The position numbers were made by a program, and so were the translations under genes. From positions 1 through 48,427 of the forward strand of contig AVPN01000449.1 of assembly GCA_000695325.1 (NCBI GenBank): DNA of 48,427 nucleotides, written 5' to 3'. Of this stretch, positions 19,531 to 31,300 are shown one piece after another (positions within the stretch are counted from its first letter, which is position 1; each line of letters starts with the position of its first letter). Below the pieces are notes generated by a model. That model saw only the letters and a list, made by a program, of their open reading frames with translations, made no database searches and was not told the DNA's origin. Source of the DNA: Pleurobrachia bachei (Eukaryota; Ctenophora; Tentaculata; Cydippida; Pleurobrachiidae).

Positions 19531-20452
19531 CTTGAGCCTGCCTCCTATACAACATGGTGTGGGTTATTAATTCAGTTTTTAACATTTTGAATAGAGCTAA
19601 GAGACGGATAATTGCAATGCAGACGGAGTATGTATGGTCGGAACGTATGAGGAACTGATCTATCACATAAATTGAAACGGTGACAAATCATAGTACGCTG
19701 ACTACCGACGGGATACGCCCTTTACAACAGAAAGTAGTAGCGTGTTGAGAAAAGCAAACACGTCCTACCGCAGACCGGAGGACGAGGCCAGCGTTAAAAT
19801 ATGGGTGTTTCGTGAGTGCTGACAAACGGTTTTTAGGGCTTGGGCTATTGTTGAGTTAGGGTTAGGGCTGGGGTTTGGGTTCGGCCTCGACATTTCCTAC
19901 CAGATACACTTTTGATTAGCCAAAACAGCTAACCGTTTTAGTGGAAACGCGAACCTGTAAACAGGCAATCGAACACCCAGACCGTAGCGGCGCCCGGAGT
20001 ACGAAGCGGGAAAAAAGATTTGGAAAACATTTTTTGGAGATCTGCGTCAGTGAACAATTTGGATATTCACAGCGCGCGTAAAATTTAACGCAGCGTTGTT
20101 ACAAAATTTATTCGCGCGTTACATTATATTTGGTTCTTTCTTACGAGACGCGCCTTTTTAAACTGACAAACTTGCATTTTTGACAAGTTTTTTGTATTTT
20201 TTGACAAGTTTTTTCTTCTTCTTTTTCCTCCCTCGTCTTTCCTTCGCTTTAATGCATTTCAAGCCTTGAGTTGTGGTGAGTGGTCCCGCAGGCAAGGCAA
20301 TGAATACAGATACTTACTGTCATGTGCAGTGTGTGATATGTGCTGGTTTGGTCAAATCGAGGGGGAAATGAGCTCTGGCCAGGGCCCTGCAGGGCCCGGG
20401 TGTCCTTTGCCCATGGACATTCTAATCTAAATTCTAAACCTAACATTTTATA
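19531..20452. other. RPL21 upstream region and intergenic DNA
   Basis: Contains the RPL21 5' UTR intron and presumably its promoter. CpG-rich words (GCGGCGCCCGG, AGCGCGCGTAA, TTCGCGCG) cluster at 19985-20150. A TTAGGGTTAGGG fragment at about 19857 is too short to be a telomeric array. No coding exon is seen. Confidence 0.45.
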
Positions 20453-20663
20453 ACAGACACAAACAGATACAGACAGACACAAACAGATACAAACAGACGC
20501 AAATAGACACAAACAGATACAGACAGACACAGACAGACAACAACAGGTACATGCAGACAACAACAGATACAAACAGACACAAACAGATACAGACAGACAC
20601 AAACAGATACAGACAGACACAAACAGATACAGACAGACACGAACAGATACAAACAGACAGACA
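20453..20663. repeat. minisatellite of ACAGATACAGACAGACACAA type
   Basis: About 210 bp of 10- and 20-bp variants on the theme ACAGATACAGACAGACACAA. It opens all three minus-strand frames as Val/Cys/Leu/Ser runs, which I reject as genes. It lies about 200 bp beyond the stop of the Asp-rich gene. Confidence 0.92.
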
Positions 20664-20872
20664 TCCCCCAGAGATGATTGATGTATGAATGAAGTCCTTT
20701 TTTGAAGACAAAATGAAAGTTATCTCGAATTTATTAATGACCGAAAGTAACAAAGAAACCAAAAACCCATTTCAGAGATAGCAAAGATTTTAAAGAATTC
20801 TCATATTTTAACAGAAAGCACACACATTTTGAAGATATTTTACATTATTTTAAAGTCCACGATTAGAGATAT

Positions 20873-21797
20873 CTAGAAATCCTTCATGAAATCATCTTTC
20901 TTGTCAGATTTATCATTATCCTTATCCCAGTCCTTGTCGTCATCCATATCCTTATCCCAATCCTTATCGTCATCCATATCGTTTCCCTCTCGGCATCCCT
21001 TTACAATGACAGCAAATCGGCCCTTCATCATCTTCATGTTGTCTCCCATCTTGCTGGCCATATTTGTTGTAGGCGATCCTGAAGATACCCTTATCATCAC
21101 AAGTGACGTTGTTCAGAGTGGCACTGCCGTACACAACATAGGGCATTCGGTACTCGAATCCGTAGTCGTTGGGGATGGTTCCATTACGGGTGACGTTCAG
21201 GTTCAGGTCAAAGTTGGTGGCGGTGTTGTTGCAGCCAGACAGAGAGACGTTCCTGGCTACCAGGGGGAGCTTTCCGGCAACGATAAACCTAACCTCAAGA
21301 TCCTCTCCTTGTTCAGCCATGTAGAACTCCTTGACAAGGATGAGAGGTCCCATCTTTCTCATCTCCTCGTCATCTTCCTCCCAATCCTCACCGTCATCCC
21401 AATCAGTAGAGTTCTCCCAGTCCCAATCAGTAGAGTTCTCATTCTCCCAGTCCCAATCCCAGTCCCAGTCGGTGGAATTCTCGTTGGAGTGTTTATCATC
21501 ATCCCACTTGTCATCATCCCACTTGTCGTCATCCCACTTGTCATCATCCCACTTGTCATCATCCCACTTGTCATCATCCCACTTGTCGTCATCCATGTCT
21601 TTATCGTCCATATCCTTGCCGTTGTCCATGTCCTTGTCGTTGTCCATGTCTTTTCCGTTGTCCATGTCCTTGCCGTTGCCCTTATCAGAGTTCCCTCCCT
21701 TATCAGAGTTTCCTCCCTTGCCTCCTCCTCTCCTCTTCTCGAGGATGCCGGCGAAGGCCAGACCGAAGATCAGTGCGAATATCAAGAACGTCCTCAT
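20873..21797 (-). CDS. secreted Asp-rich protein with WDDDK repeats
   Basis: No family recognised. It starts with a clear signal peptide (MRTFLIFALIFGLAFAG) and a short basic stretch (EKRRGGGKGG). Then comes a low-complexity acidic block: DMDNGKDMDNDK-type repeats, six tandem WDDDK units and STDWDWDWDW-type Asp/Trp/Asn runs. About 100 residues of normal complexity follow, with likely N-glycosylation sites (NVS, NNTA, NVT, NGT) and paired Cys. Frame 1 stops at 20970, but an overlapping frame gives GRFAVIVKGCREGN followed by more DMDDDKDWDKD repeats to a stop at 20873. The same repeat in that frame means the reading frame breaks once, near 21062-21085 (one base too many). It could be an error or a real mutation. 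The gene lies directly downstream of, and on the same strand as, the Cys-module gene. Confidence 0.8.
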
Positions 21798-22311
21798 ACT
21801 GTTGTTGGTCGAGAAAAGAAATGGTTGAGTTACAGTAGTGGATGGAGGGTTTTATACCAGCTACTTGGAAGACAGCCCTTTGTTCGACAACACACAACCA
21901 TTGCTTAGAGTCTAGACAATACATGTAGCCCAGAGTCTAGCGAGAAGTTAAGACCAGCTATTCAGCTTTACCAGAAAGAACAATGCCTGGTTTGCTCACG
22001 GTGTGTTAGTCTTTGTGTTATCTAATAATGACACTGAGTAGTAGGCAGAACAGTTGTTAGAACCAGGAAGTCCAGTGTCATAGTTTTAAAGGGAAAGAAT
22101 AAACGCCGTTGTTATAGTTGTAGAAACGATGAGAGAATGGGTCGAACAGTTCGGAAGAAAAAGAGAGCTTGGGAAAGTTTTTTGGAAGCATTGAAGAAAA
22201 ATGACACGCAACTTATAAATATGGAAACAACTACACAATCAATGCGAGAGAATTCTTGATTCTTTGAACCCAAAAACTTATCAGTAATCAGGGATCTATT
22301 CTCAATTCAGC
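21798..22311. other. intergenic between two secreted-protein genes
   Basis: About 510 bp holding the promoter of the Asp-rich gene and the 3' flank of the Cys-module gene. Both lie on the minus strand. No exon or RNA gene is seen. Confidence 0.5.
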
Positions 22312-25300
22312 TTAGAAACCCTTCTTCTTGGCTGCTTTCTTGGCTGCTTTTTTAGCTTTCTTGGCTGCTTTTTTAGCCTTTTTGGCTGCCTTTTTAGCCG
22401 CCTTCCTCTTCGCAGATTTCTTGGCCTTCTTCGTTGCCTTCTTGGCAGCCGCTGCTACTTTCTTTGTGGCCTTCTTTTTCGTGGTCTTGGCCTTGGTTTT
22501 TGTTGCCTTTTTCTCTACTTTCTTCTCCTCCTTCTTTTCCACTTTTTTCTCCGCTGTCTTCTCTACCTTCTTCACGGTCACCTTCTTCGCGGTTGAACCC
22601 TCCTTGCATCCAAACTTCTCGGCACAAGTTAGGTTTCCACGTCGGCAAGAGCAAATTTTGCAGCCGATATTAACCTGTGAACCATGGGGGACCTTCCTGT
22701 CTCCTAGGAAGCAGTTGAGAGAAGGTCGGGTGTACCTGTAGGAGAAGGAGGGTTATAGCGACTGTTTTATCTTTATGCTGTCTCTAACCCAAGCTCCCGG
22801 ATTTACCTGGTGACACACTGTTGGTTGTATTTGCAGATGAAAACTCCCTTTCCGTTGCACGTGCATCGTTTGCAGCCCCTGCCGATCTCACTACCCTGCA
22901 TGATCTCTCTGTCTCCAACAAAGCACCCAGAAGCATCCTTGACAATGCCACAGTCCTTTTGGCTACACGCCAGACTGCCGTTCCTACATTGACAGACCTG
23001 CATAGAAAATGTTAAAGCACTCACAATCTGGGGATTATCTACAGCAAGCTATGATTTCAAGACCTACCCTGCAGTTCTCTCTGTCGATTATCTCATCTCC
23101 ATCCTTAACAACATTCCCATCACCAACATTGCACCCTGTCTGGTAGGCTGGCTCTGCGTAAGAAGCAACAGGGATAGCGGTTGGAACGGCGTAGATAGCC
23201 CTCACTCTGTAGTGGATTGGGTTAGAGACAATGCAAGGAGTTGGATTGTTAGTTGGAATCTAGACAGTAAACTGTGTCTCTAGAGAACAGTACACTACAA
23301 TACTCACGCAGCAGATGGTTGATCACAGTGTGAGTCGTGGTGGCAGCCAGTATGGAACCCATTGAACCCGTACTGACACTGACACACCTGGCACTGACCA
23401 ATACTGTAGTGGCTGTTCCTGGGAATAACCACTCCCCTCACGTGACAACCTGGATAGGGAGAATCAGGGTGATTATGGAGATCAGGGGAAATAAGGTGGT
23501 CTTGAATTTGAGTTTAGTCAAATCGTCCAAGGAAAGAGGAGAAGATAACGACAGAACTGGATCTTACCGGGAAGTGGGTTGTGCCTGACGCAGTGTTCTC
23601 TCCAGAAGCAAACCAAACGAGGTCCGTGTCCAGGGACAGCCTTTACACACCGACACAACTTGCAGGAAGATATGAACACACGGTTGCCAACAGGGATCGT
23701 AACACCTGGTGGAAAAGGAGGATTAAATTGAGACATTGCACTGGAAAGTTACAGTTTTGAGACTTCAGAAGTTGGGGATGGATGATTCAACAAAACAGAG
23801 TTGGTAAACTAGACAAGGGGATTACCTCCGTATGAGCAGAAATCGTACCCGTCAGCTTCCTCACTGACAACATAGCCACGTCCAAATCTAGTTCGCCTGA
23901 CACGGCCATAGCGAGATACACGGTACCCCCGGTGATGGGTGTGTACAATATCCCGGCGGTTGGTTTGTCCGAGGGCAGGTTGAGAGTTCACCCCCATACT
24001 GATACCGCTGGTAGTGATTGGAGTGTTCCTTCGTGTGTCACTCTTCCTGTCCCAATCAGCAACACCTTTAGGAGGGAATTTAGAAATAAGTGTCGAGGAG
24101 AGGGACTGTTGGCCGTTGGGAATTAAAAATGGAGGAGTTTTGAATTGTCTCATATCCTAAGATTCTCTCTTACCGTCGCTCACTCCTCCATCGGTAGTCT
24201 CATGGAACTCAAAGATCTTGTTCTCTGTTTTCTTGTCATTATCATCGTCATCATCGTCATCATCATCATCGTCATCAGATCCTGACCCAGAGCCGTGACG
24301 GAAGTGACCATACCTAAAGCAGGATGGTGGAGAGTTATTAGGAAGGTTTCACTACTAAAAAGTAACTCTAGGTTCTACTTCATCACCCTACTCACCTGCT
24401 GGTATGAACATCACTGCTCTCGTGTTCACTGTCAATATCAAACCGATGATTCCTGGATCCCTTCCTCTTGTCTGACTTCTACATAGAGGATAGAACATGG
24501 GGTTATTCGTTGAGTAAGGGGCGTTCAACAAGGGGTTATTAGGGTTATGGATGATACAATGCGTTCATCCATTCTACCCTCCAGTTACCAAGATGCTTAC
24601 ATTGCTACGTCCTCCGTTATCATCAGTATCTTCATCATCATCATCATCGTCATCATCATCGGTGCTGCTGCAGCTGTTCTTGCACTCGAACACGGGGTTA
24701 CCACTCTGGCTGACACACTTGCACTTTTGACAGGGTGGGATAACCACCTGTTGGAGGAAGATGGAGTCATTGCGAGCTTTTCAATTATCTACAAATCTAG
24801 TTCCAGACATTAGGAAGGTGAGGAAGTGCATTGTGCAAACTGTACCTTATTTCCGAACTTGATAAGTTGTCCCCGGTACATACATCCGTTAGACTTGGTA
24901 TTGGAAACAACAACACTCGACTGTTCATCATCATCATCATCTTTCTTCTTTTTCTGGAGAAAAAAGAAAGGACGTTAGACTGGAGACAAACAAAGGACTT
25001 TATTGTGTGATCTCTTAGTCTTCCAGGAAACACGCAAACAGCTGATAGAACTATATAGAAACCTTGTCATCATCATCATCATTGTCAGATTTGCTGGTGG
25101 AGCTCTCCTGGTTACTGGGGGTGCTCTCCTCAATCAGTCCTTTACCATCACCAGTTACCTACAGAGAGAATAGATGGTGGGTATGTAGTACGGGAGCTGG
25201 AAGGATCATGTAGACTTATAAGGGGTGTATTTCGTAACGTACCGACTCGGTAGATCCCTCGGGAAGTTTGGCTGAATCACACCCATCAATCTTCTCACAG

Positions 25301-28300
25301 AGGAAGAGGGGACCCTTCTTACCAGAGACACAGCTACAATGTTTACACCGGCCATACTGAATACGAGACCCAAAGGAGACGACATTTCCTCCAAACAAAC
25401 AGTGATCTGGATTTAGGGAAGGGGTTTACTTTTTAGATGGCTTGAGAGTCAAACAGTACAACCACCCCTGTGGTTCTATAAACAGTAAACACCATCTCCC
25501 TACAACCCCCTAAACTCACTGGAGCTCTTCACAACAGTCTTCTTATCATCATCATCTGAGGTAGAGGTCTTCCTGCCCACCATGGGGGAGGAGCCATCCT
25601 TGTGAGAGCACTGGGAGAGTCGCCTACACTTGAAGATGGGGTGGGAACCAACGGCACTGCATTGACACACAGAGCACAGACCAACTCTAACAGTCGTCCC
25701 CTGGGCGTAGGTCTTACCCTTCAACTTGCACACAACACCTGATCAGGGAATTGTTATTAATAACTAATTAATAACTAATTAGCTCTCATCTTGTGTCACA
25801 CAGTGAATCGAAATGAGAAATCTTATGATCTGTACTGATCTTACCTTGTCCAGATCCTACATTCCCAGTCATTGGAGTTGAACTGCTGACAGTACTGCCT
25901 CCCTCACTACACCCAGGCTTCCTCTTGCAGTAGAACACTGGGTTAGGATGGGGCAGGCAGATACACACTCGACACTTGGAAATGGCCACCTTCTGCCAGA
26001 ACCGAACTGTCTCTCCCTTCAGAGTACATCTAGTGGAGAAAACGATGGAGTCAGGAGTCGATTATTAGATCCAAAGTTTGGAAATATTGGAAAGATGCCT
26101 AGACCTATTGAACTCACCCCCTGGCGGGTTTGTCTCCTAGATGAACTGTGTGTGAAGCTCCAGTGCTTCCCCCACTTCCCCCTGCCATATTCTGATGGGT
26201 GTGATCGAAAGCATCAATATCTCCATCTCCATCAACATCCCTGATCACACCACCAGTAGATCCATCATGGACTGTGGTATGGTGAACTGTGGAACCTAGT
26301 GGAGAATGGTGTTAGAACGACATGACAATGATGGTGTTATCATTTTGAGGCGCTCAGAATAGAGACACAACTTACCTCCGGATCCTGAGCCGCTGACAGC
26401 CTCCTGGGTAGCTCCATAGTGAATGTTGACCACCTTCACAGTCCCACTAACCCTCTCATCCATTACATGAACCTGACCACCAGGCCCATGGTGACCATGG
26501 GGACCTTGGGAGACGTGGGGGTGTCCAAAGTGTTCCCTGTTGGGTCCAGCTGTACGGGCGTGCTGCACTTGTCTGGAAATAGAGGCGTGGTTCAGAGAGG
26601 TATTGAGTAGATCTGGGTATATTCAAAATGGTGAGATAACAAGGGTTGAATGTTGTGAAACTGACTGCTAACTCACGCGTGGTGTAGAGGCCCAGAGGAA
26701 CCATGGACATGAACATTACGGTGTAGGTGTCTGACATCATTGAGAGTTCTGCCACTGCCATCTGGCAGGTATGGGTTGCTAGGACTGCCCCTTCTGACTC
26801 CTGATGACCTCACATTGATCTGAAGGAAATTGGATTTTGTTTTTTTCAATTCTGTCTTACTTCTAGATCTTACTTTCACAGGTGTTCATCATTGATATAT
26901 CACCTGCACTCACCCTATCGTATACGACGTCCCTATCCACATATCTGTCTCTGAAGCAGCGAGGTGCGTATCGGCACCTAATGCGGGGCTTGCCTCCTCG
27001 ACTAGTACACACACAGTCTTTACACGGCTTGATCTCGAACAGGGTACCAGGGGTGTATGACAGGCCGTTGTAGTGGCAGTTCATACTGTTATCAGATGCA
27101 GAGGCTCCCTGAGAGGAAGATATTAGAGCAGGGATGACCCGTCAATACAACTCCAATGACTGTTTTTATTTCCGTTGCTTCCATCCCTTCCCCATGTTAC
27201 CTGTTTACAGGCGCTGTCAAATTTGCATCTAACAATGGGTCCTTGTTCATTCCTGCTACAGGTACAAACCCTGCATCCAGAGAGACGGAACTGCTGCCCA
27301 ACATAGTAGTTGACACCGGACCAGGTACAGGTTCGGGCAGCAAGGGCCTCCCTCTCCTTACCTACAGGGGCGGCAGTGTTATTTTGTAAGCAGTTATGTG
27401 ATGAATTTAGCAGAATATGTGAGTCGGTAAAGTGTCCCTGGTTCACCTACCCTTGATACAGCGGTCACGTTTCTTGCAAAGGAACATCTTCTCAGGTTTC
27501 CTTCTACACAGACAGTTGTAGCAGCTACCCAGGTGAACTGTGTGACCGTACCGGGCAAAGTACCCTTTGTAGAAACATCCATACTTGTTCCTGGAGTGGG
27601 GGTAGACGAGGGTTAATTGAGTGTTAACCGATGAAAGCCGAAAGGTCATGTGACTAGACTAGGTCCAAGTAGTGGTGAAGACTTGAGGTGTTTCGTACCT
27701 GAATATGTCGCTGGATCCCTCAGTCTGCTTGTCATTGTCATCATCATCATCATCATCATCGTCATCATCATCTTCATCATCGCTTTTCTTCTTTGAATCA
27801 TCATCATCGTCCTTACTCTCTTCCTTGATGATAGGAGTAGCCTTCACTTCTTCTTTGCTCAGACACCTGGGGAGCATATCCTGTTAGACACGCTATCTAT
27901 GCAGCATATCCAATTCAAACCAGCAATTCCACTGTATAATACCTGATAACATATTGGTCGCCCATTTTAGCACATCGACAGCTCTTTCCCTTTTGCACAG
28001 TTACCTCTTCGCCCAGGAAGTAGCCGTGTTTCTTAAAGTAACACGCTTTCTTCGTCTTCTCGCTCTGAAACAGAGAGATCATTGGTAACTGAGATTCATA
28101 CTATTATGGCATAAGTATCACAGTTACTTGACAATGAGTCTATAGCTTAGATCGACATGATTGCTCCATCTTAGCATCTGCACAAGCTATGCATAAGTTA
28201 TGCCAAGAATTAGGACCAGTCATGTCGATCTATAGACCCATTGTCTTCTAATCTCACCTCACTAGCACTGTCCATTACGACAGTAACTGGTTGTTTGCAG

Positions 28301-31300
28301 GCGGCTGTCTGACGGCAGTAGAACATGGGTACAGGGTTAGCAGCACAGGTACAAGACTGACACTTGTCTACCAGGATAGAATGGTAGAGGGCCACTGGTT
28401 GTCCCTTGTATAGACACATCTTGGAAGAAGATCCGGTAGAGGTGGAAGATGTGGAGGAGATGAGAGTTCCACTACTGGAGAGAGAGAGGAGGTGATTAGT
28501 ATGGGTCAAGTTTAGGTAGAATGTGTAGAGGGAGATTTTAGAAATGATAATTCCTGACAGTACCTGGAGATCATCTGACTATCACCGGTCTTGCTGCTGA
28601 AGAACCTAACACTTCTTCCAGCGAGAATCCTGTTAGATCGAGCTACACAGTTATCATCAGTCTTGCAGATAATCTTGCTATGTCCTCCAACACGAGTACC
28701 TAATTAATTCATTAATTAGTTAGATTTCCATAATACTGGCAATTCAATTACTAAGTGTTACTCACAGGTGCACATTTTACATCCAGCGACGATTGATTTC
28801 CCGTAAGGAATCTTATATCCGTGATAGAGGCAGTATCCTCTCAGACAAGCACTGTCGATCTTACACTTTACAGTAGCTGCTCGGGGCTCTCCATAACATC
28901 CACAAACCTAGGATAAAAAGGGTGATGGAAGAGGTGCAGATTCAGCTTGAAGAAACTATTATTTCATGCCTTTGTGTCAGTAAATTTACAAATAATCTCA
29001 AAAAGAGAGCTAGAGGCCTACCTTACAACGAGATACTTGGGCGATTTTCCCGAAAGGAATGATGTTACCCTCGTATTTACAGCCATTTCGAGATACACCG
29101 TACCCGTGGGTGGTGACCTCAGGTCGTCTCATGTTCTCCATTAGACAAGCCCTGTGAGAAACACAGGTGTAATCACACAATGGAACACATCTTTACCAGA
29201 AGATTCATTATTCATCATCATCTTCCCCTCAGACATTACGTCATCACGAACCTGTCAGTATGGCACTTCAGTTTAGCGAACCCTCCACTAACATTGCAAA
29301 CACACACATTACAGGAGCTGGTTTTCCTTCTCGATCCGTAGGGAATAAAGGCACCCTTGTAGTAGCAACCCTTACCACCAGCATGGAAGGACCCGGTGCG
29401 GGATCTGGTCAACATTCTACCGTGCATGTTCCTGACAATGAGAAATAGGATATTTGAGAATTGGGTTAGAAAGATGCTGTGTGTTCAGATGTAGATGGTA
29501 TAAGGAACAGTGGATCTGTGAATTGTGTACCTGTAAGTAGGTCCGTCCAGAACGATGGTTCTGCCCCTGTTCACAAAGTGATGAGGGTGTCTCACATAAA
29601 CCACCCTGTACCTTCTACCACCTCTGTCAAGAAGAAGAGTACGTGGTTAGCGACTGAGATATCTTCAAAATATACAGTTTAAAAAAGACCCATTATCGTT
29701 CCTACTTTAATGGGTGTAACGACATTGATATATAGCTGTCTAGTTTACCTAGTTCGATATCCATAGACAGGTCGGCGAGTGAAGTAGTAGACCGGTACAC
29801 GCCTCCTGTTGATGTAGCAGTAACGAATGTAACATCTCCTACGACACACTGGTCGACCATGGTATGTCCTGGATGAAGAGGATATGAATTATTGGAGTTG
29901 TAGGTTATTTTGTCCAAACTCTTTTTAGGGTCGAACAAGGCAAGTTGGAAGTGCAGTGGTAGTTAATGGTAATAAAGGAACACACACCTTGGCTGTCCAC
30001 GGTAGTAGATGACAGTCCTCCTTCCCCTATATCGGATATATCCATAATGTCCAAAGTGTTCCCTGTTGGGTCCAGCTGTACGGGCGTGCTGCACTTGCCT
30101 GGAAATAGAGGCGTGGATAAGAGTGGTAGTGTGTAGATCTGGGTATATTCAAAATGGTGAGATAACAAGGGTTGAATGTGGTAAAACTGACTGGTAACTC
30201 ACGCATGATGGAGATGCCCAGAGGAACCATGGACATGAACATTACGGTGAAGGTGTCGGACATCATTGAGAGTCCTTCCACTACCATCAGGTAGGTATGG
30301 GTTGCTGGGACTACCCCTTCTAACTCCTGATGACCTCACATTGATCTGAGAGGAAATTGAGTTAGTTGTGTCAATACTTTCTTACTCCTGGATCTTACTT
30401 TCATAATCTATATCACCTGCACTCACCCTATCGTATACGATGTCCCTGTCAACATATCTGTCTCTGAAACAGCGGGGTGCGTATCGGCACCTGATTCGGG
30501 GCTTCCCTCCTCGACTGGTACACACACAGTCTTTACACGGCTTGATCTCGAACAGGGTACCAGGGGTGTATGATAGGCCGTTGTAGTGGCAGTTCATACT
30601 GTTATCAGATGCAGAGGCTCCCTGAATGAAAGATGTTAGTGAAGACCAGTCACCACAACAACACTGTTGTAAAATGGACAAAACAGCTTCCAATTCCCTC
30701 CCTTCCCTCATGTTACCTGTTTACAGGCACTGTCGAATTTGCACCTCACAATGGGTCCCTGTTCATTGCGGCTACAGGTACAAACCCTGCACCCTGAGAG
30801 ACGGAACTGCTGCCCAACATAGTAGTTAACACCAGACCAGGTACAGGTTCGAGCAGCAAGGGCCTCCCTCTCCTTACCTGCAGGGGGGGGGGGTGATGTT
30901 ATTTTGTTACACTTCATGAATCATGGATTTAGTAGACATGTTCACAAAGACAATATGAGACAGTAAAGTATCTCCTGGTCACATACCCTTGATGCAGCGG
31001 TCACGTTTCTTGCAGAGGAACATCTTCTCAGGTTTCCTCCTACACAGACAGTTGTAGCAGCTACCCAGGTGGACTGTGTGACCGTATCGGGCAAAGTATC
31101 CTTTGTAGAAACATCCATACTTATTCCTGGAGTGGAGTAGGAGGGGGGCGATTATTGACGAAAGGTCGTACGACCTACAAGTAGGAACAAGTAGGACTTG
31201 AGGTAATTCGATTAATCGATTCGTACCTGAATATGTCGCTGGATCCCTCAGTCTGCTTGTCATCATCATTATCATCATCATCATCATCATCATCGTCATC

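Noticed and set aside
19853-19882. Telomere-like TTAGGG repeats
   Set aside because: Only two perfect units; not a telomeric or interstitial array.
20249-20762. Val/Cys/Leu/Ser-rich minus-strand frames
   Set aside because: All three frames are open because of the ACAGATACAGACAGACACAA minisatellite; no non-repeat coding sequence supports them.
20886-21908. 340-codon plus-strand frame rich in Ile/Val/Ser
   Set aside because: Antisense of the Asp-rich gene; the reverse strand has a signal peptide, glycosylation sites and tandem protein repeats.
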